Source: Mucilaginibacter ginsenosidivorax
GTDB taxonomy: Bacteria; Bacteroidota; Bacteroidia; Sphingobacteriales; Sphingobacteriaceae
Assembly (NCBI RefSeq): GCF_007971525.1
Contig: NZ_CP042437.1
Location: 3,162,001-3,226,000, forward strand
Reading direction: 5' to 3'
DNA: 64,000 bases
In this document: in pieces, positions 54,932 through 63,444 of the stretch
Numbering within the stretch: the first letter of the stretch is position 1
Layout: every line of letters starts with the position of its first letter
The notes under the pieces: generated by a model
Told to the model about the DNA's origin: nothing
The model's input: only the letters and a program-made list of their open reading frames with translations
Databases searched by the model: none
Program-made: the position numbers and the translations under genes

Positions 54932-55384
54932 TCAGTTTTTTTCGAACCGGCCGGTTATTTTATCAAGGTTGATCTTGTAAATAATCAATTCAACTTTTTC
55001 ACCCACATCGCTGTCGTTTTCGGTTATCCCATGCGAAGGATGATTAGCCGGGTGGTTGGCCAGGGGCATTATCCGATGTATAAGGCCCTGCATCAGGCGA
55101 GCTTTTTCGTCTATATCGGTCACTTCTTCAAAACGCCCCCAGGCGACAACGCTTTTCCAGCTGAATATGCTTTGGATGTCATCAACTTCAAAACACACCT
55201 CCGGGTTCTGTCGCATCATTTCAATCTTTTTGCCATATGCCGAATGGCTGTAGATATATGGCGCACTATAAAAGTAATTTATCGGGACAATATAAGTAGT
55301 ACCGCCGGCATGGCATGCTAAACGACCGGTAACCTGCTGTTTCAGCAAACTTTCAATCTGTATGTCTGTAAGTACCCCCAACAT
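54932..55384 (-). CDS. Pyridoxamine 5'-phosphate oxidase-like flavin-binding protein
   Basis: A 150-residue split-barrel protein: LKQQVTGRLACHAGGTTYIVPIN, then HSAYGKKIEMMRQNPEVCFEVDD and WGRFEEV, typical of the PNPOx-like family that binds FMN or heme. Members often accompany universal stress proteins in redox or hypoxia responses. A CRP/FNR-like site lies at 55468-55481. Confidence 0.9.
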   Translation of the reverse strand: MLGVLTDIQIESLLKQQVTGRLACHAGGTTYIVPINYFYSAPYIYSHSAYGKKIEMMRQNPEVCFEVDDIQSIFSWKSVVAWGRFEEVTDIDEKARLMQGLIHRIMPLANHPANHPSHGITENDSDVGEKVELIIYKINLDKITGRFEKN

Positions 55385-55467
55385 GATTTTAAATTTAAAC
55401 GTTGATTAGTAACGTCAAAAGTATGCTCCGGCTACAGGTTAAAAAATGATCATTTTATCGTTTAAAA

Positions 55468-55481
55468 GTGATGCTCGTCAC
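55468..55481 (-). promoter_or_regulatory. CRP/FNR-like operator upstream of the PNPOx-like gene
   Basis: GTGATGCTCGTCAC is GTGA-N6-TCAC, with matching half-sites of the CRP/FNR type. It shares TGATGCTsGTCA with the site before the USP gene. Located 84-97 bases upstream of the ATG. Confidence 0.6.
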
Positions 55482-55593
55482 GAAACAATGACTGAAGGCG
55501 AGGTACTGGAAAAAATATGGCTCAATCAAAATAATTGATTTAACCTGGCGCACTTTTCCACAATCCGGTTCGCTTTGGAGGGGCTTAAAACCC

Positions 55594-55629
55594 AAAAAGC
55601 CTTTAAATCATATGATTTAAAGGCTTTTT
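55594..55629. terminator. Perfect 36-bp palindrome / bidirectional terminator
   Basis: AAAAAGCCTTTAAATCAT and its exact reverse complement are directly joined. A second hairpin (AACATTT-TTT-AAATGTT) follows at 55630-55646. The A/T run ends fit a bidirectional terminator. Confidence 0.7.
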
Positions 55630-55649
55630 AACATTTTTTAAATGTTTTC

Positions 55650-55673
55650 AGCGGAATGGACGGGACATGAACC
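55650..55673. other. Possible attachment site resembling a tRNA 3' end
   Basis: GCGGAATGGACGGGACATGAACC, 23 bases, resembles the complement of a tRNA acceptor/T-arm (GGTTCATGTCCCGTCCATTCCGC). Only this end is present; no anticodon arm follows. It lies at the border of the AT-rich island at 56-64 kb. An att remnant is possible, not shown. Confidence 0.3.
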
Positions 55674-56081
55674 ATGCCCTTATATTGTTGAATTTCAATG
55701 TTTTTACTTTCTAAAAACCTGGTGCTCACCAGATGCTCACCTATTTTTTGCAACTGATTGAGTGCAAATGGGTTACGTCAAAGCTATGAAAAAGTATGTT
55801 TTGATGCAATTTTATTCGCCGAATTTTTAAAACTACTGTTTAAAAACTGATTATACCCTTCTCTGATTTTAATCAGAAGTTACTCGATTTTATTAATATC
55901 TGCTTATCCGGCAGATTGCTTTTTGAGTAGATGCTCTTAATCATTTTCTGGCGACAGCGTAAACGCTTTGACACTTACATCACTCTTAATTATAAAAAGC
56001 AAAACCGTTAAAGGCACAAGTACGCCACGTCTTTGCCTACACTGCAACTGCCGCGGTTGAGGTTATAAACTCGCAATCAAT

Positions 56082-56663
56082 TCAGAATAAAAGATTAGGA
56101 ATTGATTTTTTTAAAGTAATAGCAGGTGTTTTCTTTTCAAGGTATCGTTTTACCAAACCGGCATGGGATAAGGGCTTTTCTAAGTTTTCAATTTCGATAT
56201 TGGTTTCATAGTCCAGGAAAACTAAATCCTTTTGCAGAGCTAATTGTGTTAGCTTTCCTAACAATGTTTGTAGCTTATGATCTAATACCCAGGCATACGT
56301 TTTTAAATAAATTTTTTTTCTGGCCTCCTGATAGTCGAGCAGCTCTGTTCCGTAAACGCCTTTTCGATGTCCGCATACCCGCCCGTTTTTTCTAACGGAG
56401 CGTTTTATGTTCTTCATGTCTTCAATCATAAATTTAGTGGTATCAATATCCTGATCTTCAAAAACTTTCAGGCCTTGCCATATTCCTTCAACGCTTTTCG
56501 CGAACGCATCGCAAAATGGAACGGGTATGTCTCCATGGGGATAGAACGGGCTAAATTGTTTGTACTCATCTATGCCCGATGACGTAAAATCTAGTATTAT
56601 CGCTTCCGGGTATTTCTGAACTAATCCCTGCATTTTTTTTCGTTTGCTTTCAATAAAGATCAT
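56082..56663 (-). CDS. DUF6939-like protein in the DarT-like cassette
   Basis: A 193-residue protein starting MIFIESKRKKMQGLVQKYP. Conserved blocks are FSPFYPHGDIPVPF, SVEGIWQGLKVFEDQDID and RVCGHRKGVYG...LLDYQEARKKIYL, which I recognise as a DUF6939-type pattern. No catalytic function is established. The ATG directly follows the TAG of the DarT-like gene with no gap, so the two are made together. It may be an antitoxin, immunity or modifying partner (inference). Confidence 0.7.
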   Translation of the reverse strand: MIFIESKRKKMQGLVQKYPEAIILDFTSSGIDEYKQFSPFYPHGDIPVPFCDAFAKSVEGIWQGLKVFEDQDIDTTKFMIEDMKNIKRSVRKNGRVCGHRKGVYGTELLDYQEARKKIYLKTYAWVLDHKLQTLLGKLTQLALQKDLVFLDYETNIEIENLEKPLSHAGLVKRYLEKKTPAITLKKSIPNLLF

Positions 56664-57752
56664 CTATAAGTTTTTTATGTAAGCAATCGGGATTTTTTCG
56701 AATACAAGCACTTCAGCCTGAAAAGCATCATAATGAGACCTATCACCATATTGAGGCGTCCGTTGCGTTAATGCATAATTTATCCGGGTAAAATCTGCAA
56801 CAGACTCGCCAATCATCGCGTCTTTTCGGGTTGCATTCATATTGCTGAATTTTGTACCATTCCAATAAATGATCTCAGGATCTATTTCTAAAAATACAGG
56901 ATTTTTAACAGTCCCGTCCCCGATCACCCGATTTAGCATAGGGTGTTTTTGGCAAAATGAAGTTCTAACATAATTTTCGAGTTTTTTGCGACTGTCCAAA
57001 TCCCTTGATAGCGAATTGCCGCCGGGTGCGGGAATTAAAATTTCGTTTTCTTCGCAATATTTCCAAGAGTAAAGATAGCCGTGTTGAAGGATGGAATCAA
57101 TATTACTTCGGTCTGTAAAATGATACAACTTGTAAATGCCGTTCTTTTTAATGATGATGTTAAAGGCCTCCGCATCAGTTTTGTAAATTACCTTTTCCTT
57201 CGGCTGGGCTCGTAACAGTTCAATTTCGGCATCCTGTTGTCTCAGGAAATCAGGCAGATTGTGCTCGTTTTCCAGCACTTTTTCCAGAAATGCAGTAATG
57301 TCGGCTGCGATCTCATCTGTCAGAGCCTGAAATTGATTTAACTTCGTTTTATTACGCAGTACAAAGACAGAATCTACGCTGGAAAATAAATATCTGAAGT
57401 ATTGCAGCAGTTCATCAATCCTACCAGCATAAAGATCATTCAGCCATGAAAACTCTGGGGAGGATATTTTGAGCGTCAGATGGTAGTAAGCGTTTTCCTC
57501 ATTTAATTCTGCCGGGATGTAAGCGTAGGTGGATTTCGGAACGAACTTTATCTCATAGTCGATATGAGGGCTTAATGCCTGATCCTGAAATATATTATCG
57601 TAGATGCCGATAAGTTCCCGGACATTAACCTGCTTGTCTTTCTGTTCATAATTAAGTAACAGTGATTTGATTTCAGCGACGTTCCCGAGAAGCCGCTCAA
57701 GCGTTCTGATATACTCCGCGTGTGCATCGGGACCGATAACTTTTTCAGACAT
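56664..57752 (-). CDS. DarT-like ADP-ribosyltransferase (DUF4433) with N-terminal extension
   Basis: A 362-residue protein. Residues 204-362 carry a DarT-type fold: IYKLYHFTDRSNIDSILQHG, NYVRTSFCQKHPML, FSNMNATRKDAM and QAEVLVFEKIPIAYI. The Glu of QAEV (about 347) lies where the DarT catalytic Glu sits. DarT enzymes ADP-ribosylate thymidine in single-stranded DNA and block replication. The first 200 residues are helical, with a short predicted coiled coil (about 150-185). No DarG macrodomain gene is adjacent, which is unusual. Overlaps the upstream gene by 8 bases. Confidence 0.7.
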   Translation of the reverse strand: MSEKVIGPDAHAEYIRTLERLLGNVAEIKSLLLNYEQKDKQVNVRELIGIYDNIFQDQALSPHIDYEIKFVPKSTYAYIPAELNEENAYYHLTLKISSPEFSWLNDLYAGRIDELLQYFRYLFSSVDSVFVLRNKTKLNQFQALTDEIAADITAFLEKVLENEHNLPDFLRQQDAEIELLRAQPKEKVIYKTDAEAFNIIIKKNGIYKLYHFTDRSNIDSILQHGYLYSWKYCEENEILIPAPGGNSLSRDLDSRKKLENYVRTSFCQKHPMLNRVIGDGTVKNPVFLEIDPEIIYWNGTKFSNMNATRKDAMIGESVADFTRINYALTQRTPQYGDRSHYDAFQAEVLVFEKIPIAYIKNL

Positions 57753-58440
57753 AATAAATAATCTCCAGCCGCCTGTTTGGCATCTTTAATATAAATTTTT
57801 CGATTTGATCAAATCTGTTAACAGTAATTTGAAAAGCATAATCAGGATCTTCCCCAGCATATTCCAACTGGTTGCCGTTTCGGCGCGATAGCCTGGCACT
57901 TTTCGCAGACAAGGTTGGTTCGATACTAATCATCGCCCTTCTTTTTTCATCTGTAAAATTGACGATTACCTTACGATCGGCAATGGAGTTGTTTACCATT
58001 AAATTGTTCTCATACCTTTCGTGGCGAACGGAATCAAAAATGCACATGTCGGATTCCACGTTATCTATCGCTCTGCCATGTGTTCTGAAAAAATACTCCC
58101 TCAGAAAATCCCACATACCAGCCCATGAGATATTTTGGACGATCATAAATGACGCTGTAGTAACATGGTTTTGAGTATAGTCCTGCGGAAAAAGCCGCGC
58201 AGTATAATTTGTAAACCACAGTGCGATATCATGAAAACGCATATTGGCGTTAACATAATTTTGTAGCTGGTTAATATCGTGATGAGATGATATTTGCTGC
58301 CTGTGATTTTCCAGGATGAGCAGACAGGCCACGTTGATGGTTTCTGTTTCTACATCCTGTAAGATCAGATTTCCTTTCTTTTGCTGCAGATCAGCTAAAG
58401 ATTCATACAGCTTTTGTTCGGCTATTTGTTGTGTCAGCAT
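57745..58440 (-). CDS. Unknown protein in the DarT-like cassette
   Basis: A 231-residue protein with a mixed-helical N-terminal half (LILENHRQQISSHHDINQLQ, MWDFLREYFF) and a beta-rich second half (RKVIVNFTDEKRRAMISIEP, YAFQITVNRFDQIEKFIL). No known motif and no macrodomain signature (no GDIT or NAAN-type loops). It overlaps the DarT-like gene by 8 bases and begins 24 bases after the nuclease gene. Its position makes it a candidate antitoxin or accessory subunit. Confidence 0.65.
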   Translation of the reverse strand: MLTQQIAEQKLYESLADLQQKKGNLILQDVETETINVACLLILENHRQQISSHHDINQLQNYVNANMRFHDIALWFTNYTARLFPQDYTQNHVTTASFMIVQNISWAGMWDFLREYFFRTHGRAIDNVESDMCIFDSVRHERYENNLMVNNSIADRKVIVNFTDEKRRAMISIEPTLSAKSARLSRRNGNQLEYAGEDPDYAFQITVNRFDQIEKFILKMPNRRLEIIYYV

Positions 58441-58464
58441 TTGCGAATCAATAAGTTGATAAGT

Positions 58465-59748
58465 TTATATTATTTCTTCAAACTCAGGTTGTCCTTTAAC
58501 GGCGTTAGGTAAATACTGCCAGTAACCAATCGGTATATCAAGTACATTTTTTACCCGTTGAAAATAAGCCGTTTCCCGTACTGATAAAAACGATGGTGCA
58601 ACGATGATCAGTTTTTTTATTTTCAGGCCGCTATACCAGCAGCCATAATCGAGTAATTGACCGAGGGCCTCCCTAATATTTTTTCGGGCGAGCCCGGAGG
58701 TTTTTATCTCAAGTATCGTTATTTCTTTTGCGTGATGAATGAGTACTACATCGGCAATATTATCACCAAAGCGGGTTTTTTCAATTGATATGTTTTTGTT
58801 GCTGCGTGCAAATTGCGGTCTTAAATACTGCTCTAATGCGGTAGAAATATCACTGTGAATTCTTTGGATTACACGGACGGACGGACTAGTAACCCGCTGA
58901 TGCCCTCCGCTGTTTCGGGCCACACCAGGATTAAAAACGAAATCATCTTCGGGCAACACACCATCTATGAGTAACTGCAGTTCATCATCGACGATATAAG
59001 GTAAAAAACGGTTATACTGATGGCCGTCAAGTGCGGGAGCTGGCAACATGACTTCAAAAAGTTCTTCACCGGTTAGGCGAAAACGAACGTTTGGCAGTAA
59101 TCCGTAATTATCCAAACCATTTTCATCTGCATCAACGTCGTGTAATTCAACTTTCACATCCTCGAAGTGATGCCTGTATAATTTTTCAGCTATACGCATA
59201 ATATCAGGCTTAGCTTTGATGACTTCCAGATCGTTGATTTGTCCGACTAAAAAACGCTCCTTGGTTTCCTGGTTTAAGCTGAATAACCATGCTTTTGGAA
59301 CCAATATTACATCGGTTGCAAGATCACTTACGCCTCTTATGAATCCATATTGATACCCGTCGATGATGTAACGCGGGTTGAACAGCCATTCCTCGCCACC
59401 GAAACCATATTGATTCTCAAAGGCTATGTTGGAATTTCCCTGATTGGCTTTACGCCACTTGTGCTTAATGGGAAACTGCCATCCGGTGGTATTCCAGGTT
59501 AAGCGAAACAATCGGTCAACTTCGTTGGCTGAAGTTTTTAAAACAATACGCCCATCAATCCTTTCAAATAAATGACCGTAATTGTTCACACGTGCGCTGA
59601 TTTGGCTCGGGGTTGGAAACTGGTTGTCGGATGGCCGGTGCCATATACGTTTTTTTGCAATCGCAGCCGCGATCTCGGTGGTGGTGAGCGGGCTAGCCGC
59701 ATTGGTTAACAAGGAGGCTATTACATCTTGCAGATCGGGTTGTGACAT
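58465..59748 (-). CDS. HARE-HTH / PD-(D/E)XK nuclease-like protein
   Basis: A 427-residue protein. The N-terminal 70 residues resemble a HARE-HTH winged helix (VIASLLTNAASPLTTTEIAA, then FERIDGRIVL), a fold proposed to read DNA state. The C-terminal domain has the PD-(D/E)XK pattern: IADVVL (Asp about 333), ILEIKTSG (Glu about 347, Lys about 349) and ALGQLLDY (Gln about 364). First gene of a four-gene operon. A role as DNA sensor or nuclease is inference. The start at 59748 (MSQPDLQDVIASL) follows a 380-base divergent intergenic region. Confidence 0.75.
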   Translation of the reverse strand: MSQPDLQDVIASLLTNAASPLTTTEIAAAIAKKRIWHRPSDNQFPTPSQISARVNNYGHLFERIDGRIVLKTSANEVDRLFRLTWNTTGWQFPIKHKWRKANQGNSNIAFENQYGFGGEEWLFNPRYIIDGYQYGFIRGVSDLATDVILVPKAWLFSLNQETKERFLVGQINDLEVIKAKPDIMRIAEKLYRHHFEDVKVELHDVDADENGLDNYGLLPNVRFRLTGEELFEVMLPAPALDGHQYNRFLPYIVDDELQLLIDGVLPEDDFVFNPGVARNSGGHQRVTSPSVRVIQRIHSDISTALEQYLRPQFARSNKNISIEKTRFGDNIADVVLIHHAKEITILEIKTSGLARKNIREALGQLLDYGCWYSGLKIKKLIIVAPSFLSVRETAYFQRVKNVLDIPIGYWQYLPNAVKGQPEFEEII

Positions 59749-59803
59749 GGTAAAAAAGGTTAATGGTATGCTAATTAACCTTTTAATTTTTATAAAACAA
59801 AAA

Positions 59804-59854
59804 AAGCAGGCAGGTACAGTCTATTTTATACTGTATCCGATATTGTTCCTGCTT
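59804..59854. promoter_or_regulatory. Nested inverted repeats in the divergent region
   Basis: AAGCAGG (59804-59810) pairs with CCTGCTT (59848-59854); inside it TACAGT (59815-59820) pairs with ACTGTA (59830-59835). This is a candidate operator or leader hairpin of the HARE-HTH operon, 56-106 bases before its start. Confidence 0.45.
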
Positions 59855-59996
59855 CATAGCTCTTTCAATCCTCTGGCTTCTCTCTCGTATCTGCCATTCT
59901 AACTATCCTTGGCTCAAATTTGGCTAATACCTCCACCAAACGGGTTTCTCTATTTGCCTTTATTCTATATTTACATGATGATTAAGAATAATAGCT

Positions 59997-60013
59997 ATAT
60001 GTTAATAACATAT
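59997..60013. promoter_or_regulatory. 17-bp palindrome upstream of the helicase gene
   Basis: ATATGTTA-A-TAACATAT is a perfect palindrome with a single central base, 115 bases before the helicase ATG. A candidate binding site. Confidence 0.4.
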
Positions 60014-60128
60014 AACAGTTACCCTTAATATATAAATAGTATGATGTTTTATATCCTTATTATTGTTGTAGCTTTCGATACAACTAAGAATTAGGATCAG
60101 AATCATAGCCATTAATCAACCTTTTATA

Positions 60129-63100
60129 TTGATGTCAGCCAAGTTTTTTACTAACCGAGAGGAAAAAAGTTTATTCAAGAAGTTTAAAGGAGCCATAGAT
60201 CATATGGCTGATATTTACGCGTTCCATGCTGTTGTTGGTTATTTTAGGGCTTCTGGATATTTCCCCATTCGCGAACATTTACACAAAGTACCGGAAGTTA
60301 AAATATTAGTTGGCATAGACGTAGATCAAATTAGTGCGGAAGCCAAGCGTAGGGGTCTATTATTTTTTGGAGATCCGGACCGTACTCGTGAAGAGTTTGT
60401 TAAATTAATGCGCCAGGATATTCGTGAAGCTGAATATGCTAAAGAAGTTGAAGATGGTATCCTGCAATTTATGGAGGATGTTATTGATAAAAAGATTCAT
60501 ATTAAAATACATAAAACTAAAAAGCTCCACGCCAAAATATATGTCTTTTTACCAAAAAAATTCAATGAATACAGTGGTGGAGAGGTGATTACTGGCTCAT
60601 CTAACCTAACAGATGCCGGGTTAGGAATAAAGAATGAAGGCAATTACGAGTTTAATGTTGCATTAAGAGATTATGAAGAGGTCGCATTTGCCGAAATGGA
60701 ATTTCAAAAACTATGGAGCGAAGGAGAAGAGATTCTACCAATTGACATAAATCGTATTAAAGAAGGAAGCCACATTGGACAGTTATATAAACCGTTTGAA
60801 ATTTACATTAAGTTACTTATAGAATATTTTGGAAAAAACATTGAATATGATCCCGACTCAGTTGGAGATCTTCCCAAGAACTTTAAGAAATTAACTTATC
60901 AGATTGATGCTGTCAATCAGGGATATAGTATGTTGTTGGAACATAATGGTTTTATGCTGGCTGATGTGGTTGGTCTAGGCAAGACAATTATTGCAACGTT
61001 AGTTGCTAAACGCTTCCTTATTGCAAATGGGACAATAAATACAAAAATACTGATAGTATACCCACCTCATTTGGAACAGAATTGGAAAAGTACTTTTAGC
61101 CAATTTGGTCTTGATAAACATGTTCGCTATATAAGTAATGGGAGCTTACATAAAATAATTGAACATAAAAATGATGATTATTGGCCCAAAGAAGATTACG
61201 ATTTAATATTGGTTGACGAGGCTCATAAATTCAGGAATCATAAAGCCCAAATGTTCCAACAGCTTCAGCTTATCTGTAAAACACCACGCTCTGTTGAAGG
61301 AAATGTATTAGGATTACGAAAAAAGGTGATCTTAATTTCGGCAACACCCTTAAATAACCGGCCCGAAGATATTTATTATCAACTTCAATTATTTACTGAT
61401 GCCCGGAAGTCTACCTTGCCGGTTACAAACCTGCAAAGTTTTTTTGCGCCGCTAATTAGGAAATATAAGGAAGTATTATCGGCAGCAAAAGTAACAGGTA
61501 AACCGGATATTAATGAACTAAGGAAAATCTATGGGATCATTCGCGAAAAAGTATTGCAACCTATTACTGTGCGGCGCACCCGAAAAGATGTAGAGTCGTA
61601 TGGAGATTACAAAAAGGACCTTGATGAACAGGGCATTAGATTTCCAGCAATAAATCCCCCAATTTCTATTGAGTATGAACTTGGGCCTGAGCTAGGGCCA
61701 GTATTTGTTAGCACTATTGATTACCTTGTAGATAAGATTGCTTATTACAGATACCGGGCAATAGAATATCTTTTGCCCGAGATTCAAAAGAAGTATTATA
61801 CACAAGCAGAAACAGCGTCGAAAACGCTTGCATTCATTATGATGACCCAATTGGTGAAGCGGTTAGAAAGCTCTTTCGATGCTTTTAAAATATCATTGGA
61901 TCGCTTCCATCTCTCCACGGTTCGTATGATAGAAATGTTTGATAAAGGGAAAATTTATGTTGCGCCTGATGCTCAAATCAATGATTTGATGAACAAGGGT
62001 TGGGATGAAGAAAGGATAGATGAATACATTCTTGAACTTTCTATAGAAAATCCTAAGAATCAAATATTTGTGCCTGAAGATTTTGATGATAAATTTTTAG
62101 TGTTTCTAAAAGAAGATCTTGTAAATATTGATGCCATATGTAAAGAATGGAAAAAGATACATCTCGATCCAAAGTTGGGTGTGTTTAAAAAATTATTAAC
62201 TCAGGAACTTTTACGCAAAGACTATAATCCATCCGGTAAGCTGGTGATTTTTACAGAATCAAAAGACACTGCAAAATACTTATTTAAGGAATTTAGCCAA
62301 TGGGGATATGAACAGCAAACACTGATGATTTCGGCTGAAAATCGCAAATCTATGCAAAGTCGGATTCTAAGTAATTTTGATGCTAATTTGCCAGGCAAAC
62401 AAACCGATGATATTAAATACCTAATTACTACTGAAGTATTGGCAGAGGGTATTAACCTACACAGGGCAAATATTTTAGTTAATTACGATACGCCATGGAA
62501 TGCCACACGGCTAATGCAGCGAATAGGTAGGGTTAATCGAATAGGTAGCACTGCGGAAGTTATTTATAACTACTCGTTTTACCCAAGCCGAGAAAGTGAT
62601 GCGTTAATAAGTTTATACAACAACGCGTACATAAAATTACAGGGATTCCATTCCGCTTATGGCGAAGATGCACAAGTATACACTCGCGAGGAAGTGTTAG
62701 AACAGGTTACTTTACACATTAAGGGCTTGCCAGAAGAAGAAGATAAACGCTTAAAATATCTTGAATTTATTCGCGATTTTAGGAATAAAAACGAAAAAGA
62801 GTTTAAACGTATAGCGCGATTACCTCTGCGTGCACGGACCGCACGGGATACGCAGCAAGCTGATAGAAAAAACATGAAAGGCCAAACCTTGGTGTTTTTA
62901 AAATCGGATTATAAAATGGATTTTTTTAAGGTTGCCGATAAGAAAATTGAACCTTTAAGTTTTGTAGAAGCCGCCGAGATATTTGAAGCCAAACCTAATG
63001 AACTTGCTGCTGACGAGTTGGCATCTTATCATCACACACAGGTACAAATGGCTGTGAAAAAATTCGAAGAGGATTTGCTTACACAATCTTCCGATGCTTT

Positions 63101-63437
63101 ATCCGGTCCACATGCCGATGCCAAAACAAACCAGGCTAAAAAGTTTATACGGGAAGAAAAGGCTAACAGTACGGATGAGAAATTCAGAAAAGCCTGCGAA
63201 TTGCTTTATGCCCTACTTGAAACGGGTACTTATACTAATTTGGCGGCCGAAATAAACCAGGTGCGCCTAAAATGCGATAAAAACCAAATGCCAGTAGCAA
63301 AGGCGCATAACTTATTATTAACCTACGCGGTAAAATATGGCCATCAGGTCAATAATGACGACGACGAGCAGCCCGAATTACCTGTAACAATTACCGATAA
63401 ACCTGCTATTATAATTTCAGAAACCTTCACCTTATAA
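60129..63437 (+). CDS. PLD-like / SNF2-type helicase of a restriction-modification-like system
   Basis: A 1102-residue protein. The N-terminal PLD-like domain has one HKD-type motif (KLHAKIYVF about 133, GSSNLTDAG about 156). The SNF2-type helicase has GLGKT (about 282-286), LVDEAHKF (DEAH about 363-366) and ISATPLNN. The C-terminal helicase lobe has QRIGRVNRIG (about 797-806). The pairing with a downstream Eco57I-type methylase gene (7 bases away) fits a restriction-modification or anti-phage module in which the helicase acts with the methylase. Its codon use is AT-rich. Confidence 0.92.
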   Translation: MMSAKFFTNREEKSLFKKFKGAIDHMADIYAFHAVVGYFRASGYFPIREHLHKVPEVKILVGIDVDQISAEAKRRGLLFFGDPDRTREEFVKLMRQDIREAEYAKEVEDGILQFMEDVIDKKIHIKIHKTKKLHAKIYVFLPKKFNEYSGGEVITGSSNLTDAGLGIKNEGNYEFNVALRDYEEVAFAEMEFQKLWSEGEEILPIDINRIKEGSHIGQLYKPFEIYIKLLIEYFGKNIEYDPDSVGDLPKNFKKLTYQIDAVNQGYSMLLEHNGFMLADVVGLGKTIIATLVAKRFLIANGTINTKILIVYPPHLEQNWKSTFSQFGLDKHVRYISNGSLHKIIEHKNDDYWPKEDYDLILVDEAHKFRNHKAQMFQQLQLICKTPRSVEGNVLGLRKKVILISATPLNNRPEDIYYQLQLFTDARKSTLPVTNLQSFFAPLIRKYKEVLSAAKVTGKPDINELRKIYGIIREKVLQPITVRRTRKDVESYGDYKKDLDEQGIRFPAINPPISIEYELGPELGPVFVSTIDYLVDKIAYYRYRAIEYLLPEIQKKYYTQAETASKTLAFIMMTQLVKRLESSFDAFKISLDRFHLSTVRMIEMFDKGKIYVAPDAQINDLMNKGWDEERIDEYILELSIENPKNQIFVPEDFDDKFLVFLKEDLVNIDAICKEWKKIHLDPKLGVFKKLLTQELLRKDYNPSGKLVIFTESKDTAKYLFKEFSQWGYEQQTLMISAENRKSMQSRILSNFDANLPGKQTDDIKYLITTEVLAEGINLHRANILVNYDTPWNATRLMQRIGRVNRIGSTAEVIYNYSFYPSRESDALISLYNNAYIKLQGFHSAYGEDAQVYTREEVLEQVTLHIKGLPEEEDKRLKYLEFIRDFRNKNEKEFKRIARLPLRARTARDTQQADRKNMKGQTLVFLKSDYKMDFFKVADKKIEPLSFVEAAEIFEAKPNELAADELASYHHTQVQMAVKKFEEDLLTQSSDALSGPHADAKTNQAKKFIREEKANSTDEKFRKACELLYALLETGTYTNLAAEINQVRLKCDKNQMPVAKAHNLLLTYAVKYGHQVNNDDDEQPELPVTITDKPAIIISETFTL

Positions 63438-63444
63438 GTCACAT

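Larger units (their letters stand above)
55385..56081. other. Gap with operator, palindrome and possible attachment site
   Basis: No gene is present. Listed separately: the CRP/FNR-like site at 55468-55481, the perfect palindrome at 55594-55629, and a tRNA-3'-end-like sequence near 55650. AATGATCATT at 55445-55454 is a further palindrome. The remaining 300 bases (55750-56050) have no evident signal. Confidence 0.6.
59749..60128. other. Divergent promoter region between the two defence operons
   Basis: No gene. Contains two signals listed separately (59804-59854 and 59997-60013) and AT-rich promoter-like tracts. Confidence 0.6.

Noticed and set aside
55640-55760. A tRNA gene
   Set aside because: Only the acceptor/T-arm-like end is recognisable; no D-arm or anticodon arm can be folded.
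59582-59902. 106-codon plus-strand open frame over the HARE-HTH gene start
   Set aside because: Antisense to the well-supported nuclease-like gene and lacking any domain.
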